DNA of 64,000 bases from Geomonas edaphica (lineage in GTDB: Bacteria; Desulfobacterota; Desulfuromonadia; Geobacterales; Geobacteraceae): the NCBI RefSeq assembly GCF_004917075.1, contig NZ_SSYB01000001.1, positions 1,347,478 to 1,411,477 of the forward strand, in the 5' to 3' direction. This document shows, piece after piece, positions 39,404 to 51,120 of the stretch. Numbering within the stretch: the stretch's first letter is position 1; each line of letters starts with the position of its first letter. Made by a program: the position numbers and the translations under genes. The notes below the pieces were generated by a model. It was not told the DNA's origin, did not search any database, and saw nothing but the letters and a program-made list of their open reading frames with translations.

Positions 39404-40903
39404 ATGCCCTTCGCAGGCGACATAGACGCCGTGGTGGTCGGCTCTGGCCCAAACGGCCTCGCGGCCGCGATAACCCTCGCCCGCGCCGGACTGAAGGTCA
39501 CCGTCGTGGAAGCCGCCGCGACCATCGGCGGAGGCACCAGGAGCGAGGCGCTCACCCTCCCGGGCTTTCTGCACGACGTCTGCTCCGCGATCCACCCGCT
39601 TGCCGCCTCTTCCCCATTCTTTCGCACCCTCCCTCTCTCCGAACACGGCCTCACCTGGCTCTACCCCGAGGTACAACTCGCCCACCCGTTGGCAAGTGAT
39701 GAAGCAGCCCTCCTCTACCGCGACCTCGCCGCAACCTCCGCCGGTCTCGATAAAGATGCCGGGCGTTACCGGGCCCTTTTCTCCCCGATCGTTGCACACT
39801 GGGAGGAACTCGCCCCCGATCTTCTGGCGCCGCTACACTTCCCGCAGCACCCCGTTTCTTTCGCGCGTTTCGGCCTTTACGGGCTTCTTCCCGCCACGCT
39901 CCTCGGGCGCTCCGCTTTCGGGGGCGATCCAGCCCGCGCCCTCTTCGCCGGCATGGCCGCCCACTCCTTTCTCCCGCTGGAGCGCCCCCTTTCCGGGGCC
40001 TTCGGCCTCATCTTGGGCGCCCTCGCCCACGTCGCCGGCTGGCCCGTGGCGCAGGGGGGCTCCGGCGCCGTAAGCTCCGCGCTTGCCTCCTACCTGCGGC
40101 GGCTCGGTGGGGATATCGTCACCGGGTGCGCCATAAATAGCCTCGCCGAACTCCCCGCGGCGCGCATCGTGATGTTAGACCTGACCGCACGCCAGCTGGA
40201 AAGGCTCGTGGGAGATAAGCTCCCGGCAGGTTACCGGCGCAGGCTGACCGAATACCGCTACGGCCCCGGCATCTTCAAGATCGACTGGGCCCTGAGCTCC
40301 CCGATCCCCTGGCGTGCCGAAGCATGCCGGCGCGCCGCCACGGTGCACGTCGGGGGAACCGCCGCGGAAATCGCCCTTGGCGAGCGGGAGGTCTGGCGCG
40401 GCACGCACCCGGAGCACCCTTTCGTCCTCGTCGCGCAGCCGACCATCGTCGACCCGTCCCGCGCACCGGAGAACAAACATGTCGCGTGGGGATACTGCCA
40501 CGTCCCGAGCGGCTCCACCTTCGACATGACCGAACGGATCGAGGCGCAGATGGAGCGCTTCGCCCCCGGTTTCCGCGACCTCGTGCTCGCCCGGCACACG
40601 CGTAACTGCATCCAGTACCAGCAGTACAACGCGAACCTCATCGGCGGGGACATAAACGGCGGCGTCCAGGACCTGCACCAGTTTCTCTGCCGCCCCACCC
40701 TCTTCGCCCCCTACCGCACCCCGCTTCCCGGTCTCTACCTCTGTTCGTCGGGGACCCCACCGGGGGGCGGCGTGCACGGCATGTGCGGCTACCATGCGGC
40801 GCGCATGGCGCTTCGCGACCTCGGAATCGGTCCGCAAAGGATCACCTTTGAGGCGCCGGGCTTCCCGAAGCCGGAAACAGCCCCCCCTGCCGGGCCGCCC
40901 TGA
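39404..40903 (+). CDS. FAD-dependent oxidoreductase of the phytoene-desaturase-like family
   Basis: 499 residues. The N-terminal dinucleotide fold is [20 protein letters not shown] followed by [15 protein letters not shown]. The C-terminal FAD-binding segment [28 protein letters not shown] matches phytoene dehydrogenase/PYROXD2-like proteins. Members of this branch are often uncharacterised oxidoreductases rather than carotenoid enzymes, and no carotenoid genes are here. It is followed after 37 bp by a lipase-maturation-factor gene with GGAGG in the gap, so the two are likely co-transcribed. AAAGGAGG precedes the ATG. Confidence 0.88.
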   Translation: MPFAGDIDAVVVGSGPNGLAAAITLARAGLKVTVVEAAATIGGGTRSEALTLPGFLHDVCSAIHPLAASSPFFRTLPLSEHGLTWLYPEVQLAHPLASDEAALLYRDLAATSAGLDKDAGRYRALFSPIVAHWEELAPDLLAPLHFPQHPVSFARFGLYGLLPATLLGRSAFGGDPARALFAGMAAHSFLPLERPLSGAFGLILGALAHVAGWPVAQGGSGAVSSALASYLRRLGGDIVTGCAINSLAELPAARIVMLDLTARQLERLVGDKLPAGYRRRLTEYRYGPGIFKIDWALSSPIPWRAEACRRAATVHVGGTAAEIALGEREVWRGTHPEHPFVLVAQPTIVDPSRAPENKHVAWGYCHVPSGSTFDMTERIEAQMERFAPGFRDLVLARHTRNCIQYQQYNANLIGGDINGGVQDLHQFLCRPTLFAPYRTPLPGLYLCSSGTPPGGGVHGMCGYHAARMALRDLGIGPQRITFEAPGFPKPETAPPAGPP

Positions 40904-40940
40904 CCCTGCGAACGAAAACCGCACCTCCCCGGAGGCCACC

Positions 40941-42383
40941 ATGAACGACGACGGCTACTGGATCATCCGGATTCTTCTGCAAAGGGGGCTTGCCCTCATC
41001 TACCTGATGGGCTTTCTCGCCGCGCTGAACCAGTTCCGCCCCCTTTGCGGCGACCACGGGCTCGAGCCGGCCCGCCACTTCATGCGGCTCGTCCCCTTCC
41101 GGGACGCCCCGAGCATCTTCCACTTCCTGCCGGGGGACCGGTCCTACCTCATCTTTTCCATCCTCGGCGTCTTACTGTCGCTTCTCGCGCTCTGCGGTAT
41201 CACCGACGCCTACGGTGTCTTCCCATCCATGCTTTCCTGGTTCCTGCTCTGGGCCCTCTACCTATCCTTCGTGAACATCGGCCAGACCTTCTACGCCTTC
41301 GGCTGGGAGTCGCTCCTTCTGGAGGCGGGCTTTCTCGCCGTCTTCCTTGGACCTTCCGGCACCGAGCCGGGGTGGCAGGTGATCTGGCTCTACCGCTGGC
41401 TCGCCTTTCGCGTCATGTTCGGCGCGGGGATGATCAAGATCAGGGGGGATAACTGCTGGCGCGACCTCACCTGCCTTGACTACCACTTCGAGACGCAGCC
41501 CATGCCGAACCCGTTAAGCCGCCTCTTCCACCGCCTTCCCCCTTCGGTGCACAAGGCCGGTGTCCTCTTCAATCACCTGGCCGAACTCATCCTCCCTCCC
41601 TTTTTCTTCGCGCCCCAGCCGGTCGCCGCGGCCGCCTCGACCGTTTCGCTCCTGTTTCTCGCCTCCATCATCGTGAGCGGCAACTTCGCCTGGCTCAACT
41701 GGCTCACTGCCGTCATCTGCCTGAGCCCGCTGGACGGCACGCTCATCGCCCAGTTTTTCTCCCTGACGGCGCCCCCGATGGTTCCGCAGGCGCCGCTTTT
41801 CACCGCCCTCACCTGGGGGCTTTTCATCCTGGTGGCGCTGCGCAGCGTGGAACCGGTAGTGAACCTCTTCTCCCGGTCGCAGATCATGAACACCTCCTTC
41901 GATCCCTTCCACCTGGTGAACACCTACGGGGCCTTCGGCAGCATCACCAAGGAGCGCTACGAGATCGTCATCGAGGGGACAGAGGAGGACGCGGCGGGTG
42001 TCGACGCGAACTGGCGCGCCTACGAGTTCAAGGGGAAACCGGGGGACCCGCGCCGCATCCCACCCGTCGTCGCGCCGTACCACATGCGCCTGGACTGGCT
42101 GATGTGGTTCGAGGCGATGCCCGGGCAGGCGGGACACTCGCGCTGGTTCGTGCAGTTGGTGATCAGGCTTTTGGAGGGGGACGCCACAACGCTGCGGCTC
42201 CTGCGGGAAAATCCCTTCCCGGAACGGCCGCCGCGCTACATCCGCGCGCTTTACTACCGTTACCGCTTCGGCAGGAAGCAATGGTGGGACCGTGAACTGG
42301 TCGGCGAATACCTGGTGCCCGTTTCCCTGGAGCACCCGGTACTAAAACTGGTGCGTGAGCGCTACCGGAACGGGGATCGCTGA
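40941..42383 (+). CDS. Lipase maturation factor family membrane protein
   Basis: 480 residues. Several membrane helices lie in the first 320 residues (for example ALIYLMGFLAAL, SYLIFSILGVLLSLLALCGI, LLLEAGFLAVFLG, TALTWGLFILVAL). The conserved LMF segments WLAFRVMFGAGMIKIRGDNCWRDLTCLDYHFETQP and VNTYGAFGSITKERYEIVIEGT are followed by a soluble C-terminal part with RLDWLMWFEA and LVIRLLEGD. The family assists lipase folding in the vertebrate ER; bacterial members have unknown clients. GGAGG is 6 nt upstream of the ATG. No lipase is adjacent. Confidence 0.9.
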   Translation: MNDDGYWIIRILLQRGLALIYLMGFLAALNQFRPLCGDHGLEPARHFMRLVPFRDAPSIFHFLPGDRSYLIFSILGVLLSLLALCGITDAYGVFPSMLSWFLLWALYLSFVNIGQTFYAFGWESLLLEAGFLAVFLGPSGTEPGWQVIWLYRWLAFRVMFGAGMIKIRGDNCWRDLTCLDYHFETQPMPNPLSRLFHRLPPSVHKAGVLFNHLAELILPPFFFAPQPVAAAASTVSLLFLASIIVSGNFAWLNWLTAVICLSPLDGTLIAQFFSLTAPPMVPQAPLFTALTWGLFILVALRSVEPVVNLFSRSQIMNTSFDPFHLVNTYGAFGSITKERYEIVIEGTEEDAAGVDANWRAYEFKGKPGDPRRIPPVVAPYHMRLDWLMWFEAMPGQAGHSRWFVQLVIRLLEGDATTLRLLRENPFPERPPRYIRALYYRYRFGRKQWWDRELVGEYLVPVSLEHPVLKLVRERYRNGDR

Positions 42384-42417
42384 CGACGGTAGGAAGAGAA
42401 CGGCAGGAAGGAAACGG

Positions 42418-42449
42418 AACCGGCTCCGCAAGAGGCCGGTTTTTTTTAT
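42418..42449 (+). terminator. Rho-independent terminator
   Basis: AACCGGC and GCCGGTT form a hairpin followed by TTTTTTT, about 35 bp after the lipase-maturation-factor stop. Confidence 0.9.
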
Positions 42450-42540
42450 TCCTTTTCGTGACGCAATCGTAATGCCGCAAATAACCGGCTGTAACCTTCG
42501 CCTGGTAGCATTCCGGCAAAAAAGCTGAGGAGAAAGCGAT

Positions 42541-42978
42541 ATGTGGAGAGAAAACACGGTGGATTTAAAGCTCGCGCGTTTCTACGAGATGTCGACGCGC
42601 GTGGTGCTGACCCTTCTGATCGTCACCATCCTGCTCGCCATCCTGGCCGGGGTGGGATGCACGCTTTACGATCTGCGCCTTGTCTTCGAGGAGGAGTTTC
42701 ACGCCGCCTTCAAGCAGATCATGGTGGACCTTCTGACCGTGCTCGCCGTGATCGAGGTGCTGCGCACCGCCCTCGCCTATTCCACGGAAGGGCGCGTCAA
42801 AGTCACCTACATCATCGACACGGTCATCGTCACCGTGCTGACCGAGGTGATGGCCTTTTGGTACAAAGATATCGAGTGGCAGGAGGTGGCGATGACCATC
42901 GCGCTGGTGCTGTCGCTTGCCTTCACGCGCATCGTCGCGGTACGCTTTTCGCCCGCGGCTGCGCGCAGGGAGCTGTAA
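42541..42978 (+). CDS. PsiE family protein
   Basis: 145 residues, close to the usual length of about 135. Four predicted membrane helices (VVLTLLIVTILLAILAGVG, IMVDLLTVLAVIEVLRTALAY, YIIDTVIVTVLTEVMAFWY, VAMTIALVLSLAFTRIVAVRF) and the charged loop IEVLRT...VKVTYIIDT match phosphate-starvation-inducible PsiE. Molecular function is unknown. GAGGAGAAAGC precedes the ATG. With phoBR in the same window, control by phosphate is likely, though I could not see a clear pho box. Confidence 0.87.
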   Translation: MWRENTVDLKLARFYEMSTRVVLTLLIVTILLAILAGVGCTLYDLRLVFEEEFHAAFKQIMVDLLTVLAVIEVLRTALAYSTEGRVKVTYIIDTVIVTVLTEVMAFWYKDIEWQEVAMTIALVLSLAFTRIVAVRFSPAAARREL

Positions 42979-42987
42979 GGGGAAGAG

Positions 42988-43016
42988 CAGGTGCCGGGAG
43001 AAGCCCCCCCCGGCAC
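42988..43016. terminator. Hairpin terminator between convergent genes
   Basis: GGTGCCGGG and CCCGGCACC form a 9-bp stem just after the PsiE stop and just before the stop of the convergent SDR gene. A short pyrimidine-rich tail follows. Confidence 0.75.
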
Positions 43017-43025
43017 CCTCTGTTT

Positions 43026-43871
43026 CTAAACCTGAAGCAGGCTGATCCACCTGAGCGTCAGCTCGCGCAGGCGCCGGCGCGCCTCTTCGTCGTAGGCCTG
43101 GGGATCGGCCCGCTCCGGCCGCCCCTGATCGAAGTAGAGCCCTGTCATCCCCTTCACCTCTTCATCCACCGCCAGGCGCAACAGGTAGCGTGCCCCTTCG
43201 TCCACCGTGGTCCGCGCCGTCCCGAACCATTCCCGCACCATGTTGGTATCCATGAGCGAGGCCGGGTGCATGGCGTTCACCGTGACCGAAGTCCCGGCAA
43301 GTTCTCGCGCCAGGTCGAAACTGAACATGATGAGGGCGAGCTTGCTCTGGCTGTAGGCGCGCATGCCGTCGTACTCCCGCTCAAGCATGACGTCCTCGAA
43401 ATCGATGGCTTGCTGCGCCACCGAAGCCACGTTCACGATGCGCGCCTCCCCGGTCTCCTCACCCCTCAGCCGCAACAGCGGCAGGAGCCGGTAACTTAGC
43501 AACACCGGCGCCAGGTAGTTGACCGCGAAGCGCAGTTCATAGCCGTTCGCGCTGGTCTCGCGGTGCTGCGGCTCAGGCCCGGCGCCGAGTCCCGCGTTGT
43601 TGATGAGAACATCAAGCCCACGCCAGTCTGCCGCGACTTCCTCCGCCAGGACCTCCACCTCGGCGAGCGAGGAGAGATCGGCGTTATAGTAGTGCAGCCG
43701 GTCGCTGCCGCTTGCTGCCCCGATCTCTTCCAGAACCCGTTTCCCCTTCTCGGGGTTTCTGCCGTGCAAAAGCACGGTGGCGCCAAGTTCGGCAAGCCCT
43801 GCGGCGACCCGCGCGCCGAGGCCGTCGGTGGCGCCGGTGATCATTACGATCAGTCCTTCCTGTCTCTTCAT
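43026..43871 (-). CDS. Short-chain dehydrogenase/reductase
   Basis: 281 residues. The cofactor motif is TGATDGLG, followed by NNAG in VLINNAGLGAG, the catalytic Ser in IVNVASVAQQA and YSQSK (YxxxK) in AYSQSKLAL. PASLMDTNMV corresponds to the usual P-G/A-x-V-x-T region. The size and the FSFDLARELAGTSVTVNAMHP stretch resemble retinol-dehydrogenase/WW-domain-oxidoreductase-like SDRs. The Arg in LLHGRNPEKG after strand 2 suggests preference for NADPH. It stands alone on the minus strand. Substrate unknown. Confidence 0.93.
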   Translation of the reverse strand: MKRQEGLIVMITGATDGLGARVAAGLAELGATVLLHGRNPEKGKRVLEEIGAASGSDRLHYYNADLSSLAEVEVLAEEVAADWRGLDVLINNAGLGAGPEPQHRETSANGYELRFAVNYLAPVLLSYRLLPLLRLRGEETGEARIVNVASVAQQAIDFEDVMLEREYDGMRAYSQSKLALIMFSFDLARELAGTSVTVNAMHPASLMDTNMVREWFGTARTTVDEGARYLLRLAVDEEVKGMTGLYFDQGRPERADPQAYDEEARRRLRELTLRWISLLQV

Positions 43872-43913
43872 GGTGAACCTCCTCGCGTCAGGCGCCGCGC
43901 CTTAACCAAGGTA

Positions 43914-44219
43914 TTAATCCTGGTCCCCTTTTCCCGCCACCCAGAAGGCAATCCACTGCTGCTGCGGCGTAAAACTGTTGCCGTACTGGACGATCACCCC
44001 GTCTTCCCGCTGGTAGCTGCAGGACCAACCGGGCTTGTCGGCACCCTGGAAGGTCGGGTAGTCCCCCGGATGCTCCATGGCGTTGTAAGGGGCAGCATAG
44101 GTCCCGTCGTCTTTCGGGGGAACGCAGCGCCCGTCCCCGGTGTACCAGATCTCAGCGGCCTCGACGCAGGAAGCCGTGAAGATCACTATGGCAAAAGCCG
44201 CCATGACTACTTTTTTCAT
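43914..44219 (-). CDS. Small secreted protein of unknown function
   Basis: 101 residues with a signal peptide (MKKVVMAAFAIVIFTASCVEAAE). The mature part has a conserved-looking IWYTGDGRCVPPKDDGTYAAPYNAMEHPGDYPTFQ and two Cys residues (CVPP, WSCSY), possibly a disulphide. I do not recognise the family. GGAGG lies a few bases upstream of the ATG. It is located between an SDR and a VOC protein on the same strand, without evidence of a functional link. Confidence 0.75.
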   Translation of the reverse strand: MKKVVMAAFAIVIFTASCVEAAEIWYTGDGRCVPPKDDGTYAAPYNAMEHPGDYPTFQGADKPGWSCSYQREDGVIVQYGNSFTPQQQWIAFWVAGKGDQD

Positions 44220-44263
44220 AATGCCGATCCTCCCGTTATTGCATCAAAAAGGTCAGGTTATCT

Positions 44264-44731
44264 TCAGCTCTTGGATGCTTCGGCGAAAGCAGCCTCGGCC
44301 CCTGCGCGGATCTCCTCCTGGGTCAGTTCCCTGGTGTGAGTTGCCAGCATCCAGCTGTAGCCGAAGGGGTCGCGCAGGGAACCTGCCCGGTCGCCCCAGA
44401 ACATCTCCTGCACCTCCATCTGCACCGTCGCCCCGGCCTCTACGGCGCGCCGGAAGGCGGCGTCGACGTTGTCAACGTAGAGGTAGAAGCTGACGGGCGA
44501 GGCGCCCATGCTTTCCGCGCTCTTGCACTGCTGCTGCTCGTCTCCCATCATGAGGATGGAATCGCCCACAAGGAGCTCGGCGTGCATGATGCCCCGGCCG
44601 TCCGGGGTCGGCATCGCATAGCGCTCGATGGCGCCGAACGCGTTTTTGTAGAACTCTATCGCCTTGCGGCACTCCCTGAACATGAACATTGGGGTGACGC
44701 TGTGGAATCCTTCCGGTATCGGTTTCAGCAT
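44264..44731 (-). CDS. VOC superfamily (PhnB/glyoxalase-like) protein
   Basis: 155 residues. It has the pattern of PhnB-type 3-demethylubiquinone-like proteins: VTPMFMFRECRKAIEFYKNAFGAIERYAMPTPDGRGIMHAELLVGDSILMMGDE, then PVSFYLYVDNVDAAFRRAVEAGATVQMEVQEMFWGDRAGSLRDPFGYSWMLATH. AGGAGG precedes the ATG at 44731. Homologues are mostly uncharacterised; metal-binding glyoxalase-like chemistry is possible but the metal ligands are not all evident. Confidence 0.88.
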   Translation of the reverse strand: MLKPIPEGFHSVTPMFMFRECRKAIEFYKNAFGAIERYAMPTPDGRGIMHAELLVGDSILMMGDEQQQCKSAESMGASPVSFYLYVDNVDAAFRRAVEAGATVQMEVQEMFWGDRAGSLRDPFGYSWMLATHTRELTQEEIRAGAEAAFAEASKS

Positions 44732-45050
44732 GACAAACCTCCTATCTTTCAGGCATTTGCTTCCGACCAGTTCAGCATAGGATCCCCCCGGGGCGTTGTC
44801 AATAGCACCGACACAGTGCTCGCCGCACCGCTTTCCTTGCGTGTTTTCCGTGTCGACACCCGCAACACATCGCTGCGCCGCGAGCCGAAGACCGGGCACG
44901 CGCGGCGCTATCCTCACCCGAAAAGCTTGCAGTGGTATTTTTTTCATAGGTTTTTATCAATCTGTGGTAAAGACTCACGGTGCGGCTACCGATGAGGAAA
45001 TTACCAGTATCCAAACTGTCGAGGCATGCTCACGCTCTGAGGACGACAAA
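44732..45050. other. Divergent intergenic region
   Basis: The 319 bp between the divergent VOC and sensor-kinase genes contain no credible gene or terminator. Open reading is possible through it on both strands, but no ribosome-binding site supports it. A short T-rich stretch at about 44936-44962 may mark promoter DNA. Confidence 0.4.
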
Positions 45051-47657
<2,607 letters not shown>

Positions 47658-47781
47658 CGCCACTTCGACGGCGTGCTTTACACTGCAGGCCCCCGGAAGG
47701 ATTGAATTCAGCAAAAAGTCCTGTAAAGTAAATCATCTACCGCATGGTGCGGAAGCTCCCCACAACGACGGGAAAAAACGC

Positions 47782-50403
47782 ATGCCGAACGCAAACGTTT
47801 ACGCACAGGAAAAATCCTCTCCCGCCATCGCACCCATCTCCCACTGGGGAAGGATCGTCACTTTCCTCCCCTATCTCGTCATGACCCTCTCCCTCTTGAT
47901 GACCTGGTTCTTCTGGCGCCAGTACGACCACAGCCTCAACGTACGCAGCCAGACCATCTTCAGCGACCGGACCCAGGAGATCACGGAGCGCTTTTTCACC
48001 AAGCTCGTGGACGACGAGCAGATACTACGCGGCGCGGCCGGGCTTTACAACGCAAGTGATGACGTGACGCGCGACGAGTGGCACCGCTACGCGCAGTCGC
48101 TTTCCCTCGAGAGCAACTACCCGGGGCTGCAGGGGCTCGGCGTCACCGAGGTGGTGTACCCAAACGAGAGGGAGCGCCACATCCGCCGCATACGCAAGGA
48201 AGGCTTCACCTCCTACAAGATGTGGCCCGAGGGCGAGCGCCCCTTCTACACCGCGATCATCTACCTCGAGCCCTTCAACTGGCGCAACCAGCGCGCCTTC
48301 GGCTTCGACATGTTCTCCGAGCCGGTTCGGCGCGAGGCGATGGAGCAGGCCCGCGACCGCGGGGAGGCCGCGGTGACAAGTCCCGTCGTCCTGGTTCAGG
48401 AGACCGAGAAAGACACCCAGAAAGGGATCCTGATGTACATGCCGGTCTACCGTCAGGGCGCAGCAATCGCCACGGTCGCGCAGCGGCGCGAGGCCCTGAA
48501 AGCTTTCGTCTACAGCCCGATCAGGATTTTGGATTTCGTGTCGGCGAACTTCCCCAAAGGGGGCAACGACATCGGCTTCCGGATCTTCACGGAAAAAAGC
48601 GAGAACCCGAGCGCGCTGCTCTTCGACAGCACCGCCGCCTGGAAAACGAAGGTGCCGCCCGATTACCGCGGCGATCTCACGACCTCGCTCACCGTGCACC
48701 GTTTCGGTCGCGACTGGCTCTTTTCCTTTTACTCCCTCCCCGCCTTCACCCTGGAACAGAGGAAGGGGCAGTCCCGCGGTTACCTGGCGGGAGGTTTGAC
48801 GGTGAGCCTGCTCCTCACCGTCATCGCCTTCATGTTGCGCTCCGCCCATGCAAGCGCCATCGCCGCGGCGCAGGCCATAAACGAAAGCCGTGAGCGTTAC
48901 CGCAAGATCTCGGAGGACAGCCCCGCCTACATAAGCACCATCCTTCCCGACGGCACCATCACCTATGCGAACCCGGCGCTTGCCTGCGGCACCGGCATGA
49001 CCCAGGCGGAAATGACCGGGAAGAACTTCCTGGACTTCCTCCTGCCGGAGTACCGCGAACAGGTACGCGAGGCCCTGAACGCCACATCGCCCGACAACCC
49101 CACCTGCATCACGGAACAGGCCCTGAAGAGTTCCGACGGGAGTGTCAGCTGGCACCAGTGGACGAACCGGGCCTTCTTCGACGACCAGGGAAGGGTCTCG
49201 GCGTTCCAGGCGGTGGGGCAGGACATCACCGAACGAAAACGCGCCGAGGAGGAGCGGGCGCGCCTGGAACAGCAGATGGTGCATGCGCAGAAGATGGAGA
49301 GCCTCGGCATTCTGGCAGGCGGGGTCGCCCACGACTTCAACAACATCCTCATGGCCATCATCGGCAACGTCGACCTCTCCCTCATGGCCCTTCCTGCCGA
49401 TTCGCCGGTGGTCAAGAACCTGAACCGGATCCAGCAGGCGGCAACGCGGGCCGCCGACCTGGCAAAACAGATGCTCGCCTACTCCGGCAAGGGGAGGTTC
49501 CTGGTCGGTCCCGTGGACCTGAACCGGGTCGTGAAGGATCTCGAGCACATCCTCGAGGGCTCCCTCTCGGACCGCACCGGCCTCGAACTCAACCTGCATA
49601 TCCCGCTGCCCGACATCGAGGCGGACGTAACGCAGATCCAGCAGATCCTGATGAACCTAGTCATGAACGCCTCCGAAGCGATCGGCGACGGGCGTGGCGA
49701 AATCGGCATAACGACCGGGATCATGGAAATGGACCGCACGAGCTTAAAGGACGTGCTGCTCGGCGAGCATATGGAAGAAGGGAGCTACGTTTTCCTTGAG
49801 GTGCGCGACAACGGCTGCGGCATGGAAAGGGAAATGGTTGCCAAAATCTTCGACCCCTTCTTCACCACCAAGTTCACCGGGCGCGGCTTGGGTCTCGCGG
49901 CGGTACACGGTATCGTGCGCGGGCACAAGGGGGGGATCAAGGTCTACAGCGAACCGGGCAAGGGGAGCGTCTTAAAGATCCTCTTCCCGAAAGCCGACGC
50001 CCACGGCGAGGAAAAGGGCGCGCCCTCCCCCCCCACTGACGCATGGCAGGGGGAAGGCAAGGTGCTTTTAGTGGACGACGAGGAGGCGGTGCGCTCGATC
50101 GCCTCGGCGCTTTTGCAGGAGCTCGGCTACACGCCGCTTCCGGCCGAAAGCGGCGAGGAGGCGCTCGCCCTTTACCGCGACACAGAAGGGATCAAGGCCG
50201 TCATCCTCGATCTCACCATGCCGCACATGGACGGCGAGGCATGCTTCCGCGCGCTGCGGCTCATGGACCCTGAGGTGAAGGTGATCATGTCCAGCGGCTT
50301 CAGCGAGCACGACGTGGTCGAAAAATTCAACGGCGGCCTTGCCGGTTTCATCCAGAAACCCTACACGCTCGGAACGCTCAGGGCCGTCATGAAAAAGGTG
50401 TGA
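47782..50403 (+). CDS. CHASE-domain hybrid histidine kinase
   Basis: 873 residues. A membrane helix (about 28-47), a periplasmic CHASE domain (about 80-310, with LESNYPGLQGLGVTEVV and FGFDMFSEPVRREAM) and a second helix (about 335-355) are followed by a PAS domain, kinase core ([13 protein letters not shown]), ATPase (NLVMNASEAIGD, DNGCGME, GRGLGLAAVHG) and a receiver (LLVDDEEA, Asp in VILDLTMPHMDG, Lys in IQKPY). The kinase-to-receiver half is closely similar to the gene at 45051-47657 (for example MSSGFSEH in both), so they are likely a duplication with exchanged sensors. It ends 1 bp from the convergent P460 stop. Confidence 0.92.
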   Translation: MPNANVYAQEKSSPAIAPISHWGRIVTFLPYLVMTLSLLMTWFFWRQYDHSLNVRSQTIFSDRTQEITERFFTKLVDDEQILRGAAGLYNASDDVTRDEWHRYAQSLSLESNYPGLQGLGVTEVVYPNERERHIRRIRKEGFTSYKMWPEGERPFYTAIIYLEPFNWRNQRAFGFDMFSEPVRREAMEQARDRGEAAVTSPVVLVQETEKDTQKGILMYMPVYRQGAAIATVAQRREALKAFVYSPIRILDFVSANFPKGGNDIGFRIFTEKSENPSALLFDSTAAWKTKVPPDYRGDLTTSLTVHRFGRDWLFSFYSLPAFTLEQRKGQSRGYLAGGLTVSLLLTVIAFMLRSAHASAIAAAQAINESRERYRKISEDSPAYISTILPDGTITYANPALACGTGMTQAEMTGKNFLDFLLPEYREQVREALNATSPDNPTCITEQALKSSDGSVSWHQWTNRAFFDDQGRVSAFQAVGQDITERKRAEEERARLEQQMVHAQKMESLGILAGGVAHDFNNILMAIIGNVDLSLMALPADSPVVKNLNRIQQAATRAADLAKQMLAYSGKGRFLVGPVDLNRVVKDLEHILEGSLSDRTGLELNLHIPLPDIEADVTQIQQILMNLVMNASEAIGDGRGEIGITTGIMEMDRTSLKDVLLGEHMEEGSYVFLEVRDNGCGMEREMVAKIFDPFFTTKFTGRGLGLAAVHGIVRGHKGGIKVYSEPGKGSVLKILFPKADAHGEEKGAPSPPTDAWQGEGKVLLVDDEEAVRSIASALLQELGYTPLPAESGEEALALYRDTEGIKAVILDLTMPHMDGEACFRALRLMDPEVKVIMSSGFSEHDVVEKFNGGLAGFIQKPYTLGTLRAVMKKV

Positions 50404-50404
50404 A

Positions 50405-50899
50405 TCAGGGTGTCCCGGCCATCCTGGTAAAGAGGTAATCGTTTCCGGCCACCGGCGTATGACAGCCGAAGCACTCGTTCACGAAGGAAGCATCCTTGCC
50501 GTACGGCTTCAGATCCTTGCCGACGAACCTTGCGAAGCCCCACCCTCCCGTCTCCTTGTACTTCTTCGCGTCCTTCACCATGAACTCGACCTGTACGAAC
50601 TCCCCGGCCTCGGTCGCCACGGGAAACGACGGGTGCTTCACCGCCTTCCAGGCAACCTTGGCGAGCACGCTGCCGTCGGGAAGAGGCTTCACCCCGGCCC
50701 GCAGCGCGGCAACGGCGGTCTCGTTTCCGGTGATGACGCGGATGTGCCCCTTGTCCTCCCGATACGACGGAGCGACCACCCTCCAGGACATGTAATCGGG
50801 GTAGAGGGCGATGCCGTTGGGAGCGACCGGGGTGGGACCGGCAAGCACCGGGATCGCCATGGACAGCAGACTGACACAGGCAAATATCGCTTTCCTCAT
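50405..50899 (-). CDS. Cytochrome P460 family protein
   Basis: 164 residues with a signal peptide (about 1-20). The heme motif is CFGCH near residue 143. The upstream pattern YPDYMSWRVVAPSYREDKGHIRVITGNETAVAALRAG and PDGSVLAKVAWK matches cytochrome P460, a periplasmic c-type heme with a Lys cross-link that oxidises hydroxylamine in ammonia oxidisers. In other bacteria the family may handle NO or hydroxylamine. An octaheme nitrite reductase elsewhere in the window would produce such intermediates, giving a plausible shared theme (inference). AAAACCTCC reads as GGAGG upstream of the start. Confidence 0.9.
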   Translation of the reverse strand: MRKAIFACVSLLSMAIPVLAGPTPVAPNGIALYPDYMSWRVVAPSYREDKGHIRVITGNETAVAALRAGVKPLPDGSVLAKVAWKAVKHPSFPVATEAGEFVQVEFMVKDAKKYKETGGWGFARFVGKDLKPYGKDASFVNECFGCHTPVAGNDYLFTRMAGTP

Positions 50900-51029
50900 A
50901 AAAAACCTCCTCCAAGATTGGTGACAGTAATTGCACAGACATTGTGGGAAGGATTGGAAGTCGTAGCGGTAAGCGATGAAACAATAACAAAAAAATTGCG
51001 CGGGTAAAGACGCCAGTCACAGATAAAAA

Positions 51030-51086
51030 GTGGACGAAGTCCACCAAGGGACCCCATTTGACAGTCAGGGTTAGCGGGTGTATTAG
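51030..51086 (+). promoter_or_regulatory. Promoter and 15-bp dyad upstream of the amino-acid ABC operon
   Basis: TTGACA at 51058-51063 and TATTAG at 51081-51086 are 17 bp apart. Immediately upstream is a perfect dyad, GTGGACGAAGTCCAC (51030-51044), which may be an activator or repressor site. No T run follows the dyad. Confidence 0.6.
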
Positions 51087-51120
51087 GTTATGCCGAGTTT
51101 CGCAGGAAAAGGAGGGTGTT

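Noticed and set aside
42455-42540. Pho box upstream of psiE
   Set aside because: CTGTAAC and CTGGTAG elements are 13 bp apart instead of the required 11 and do not repeat further.
44960-45000. Segment resembling the 3' half of a GEMM (c-di-GMP) riboswitch
   Set aside because: GCGGCTACCGATG resembles part of the class, but the essential GGGCAAACC and GACGCAAAGCC segments are missing upstream.
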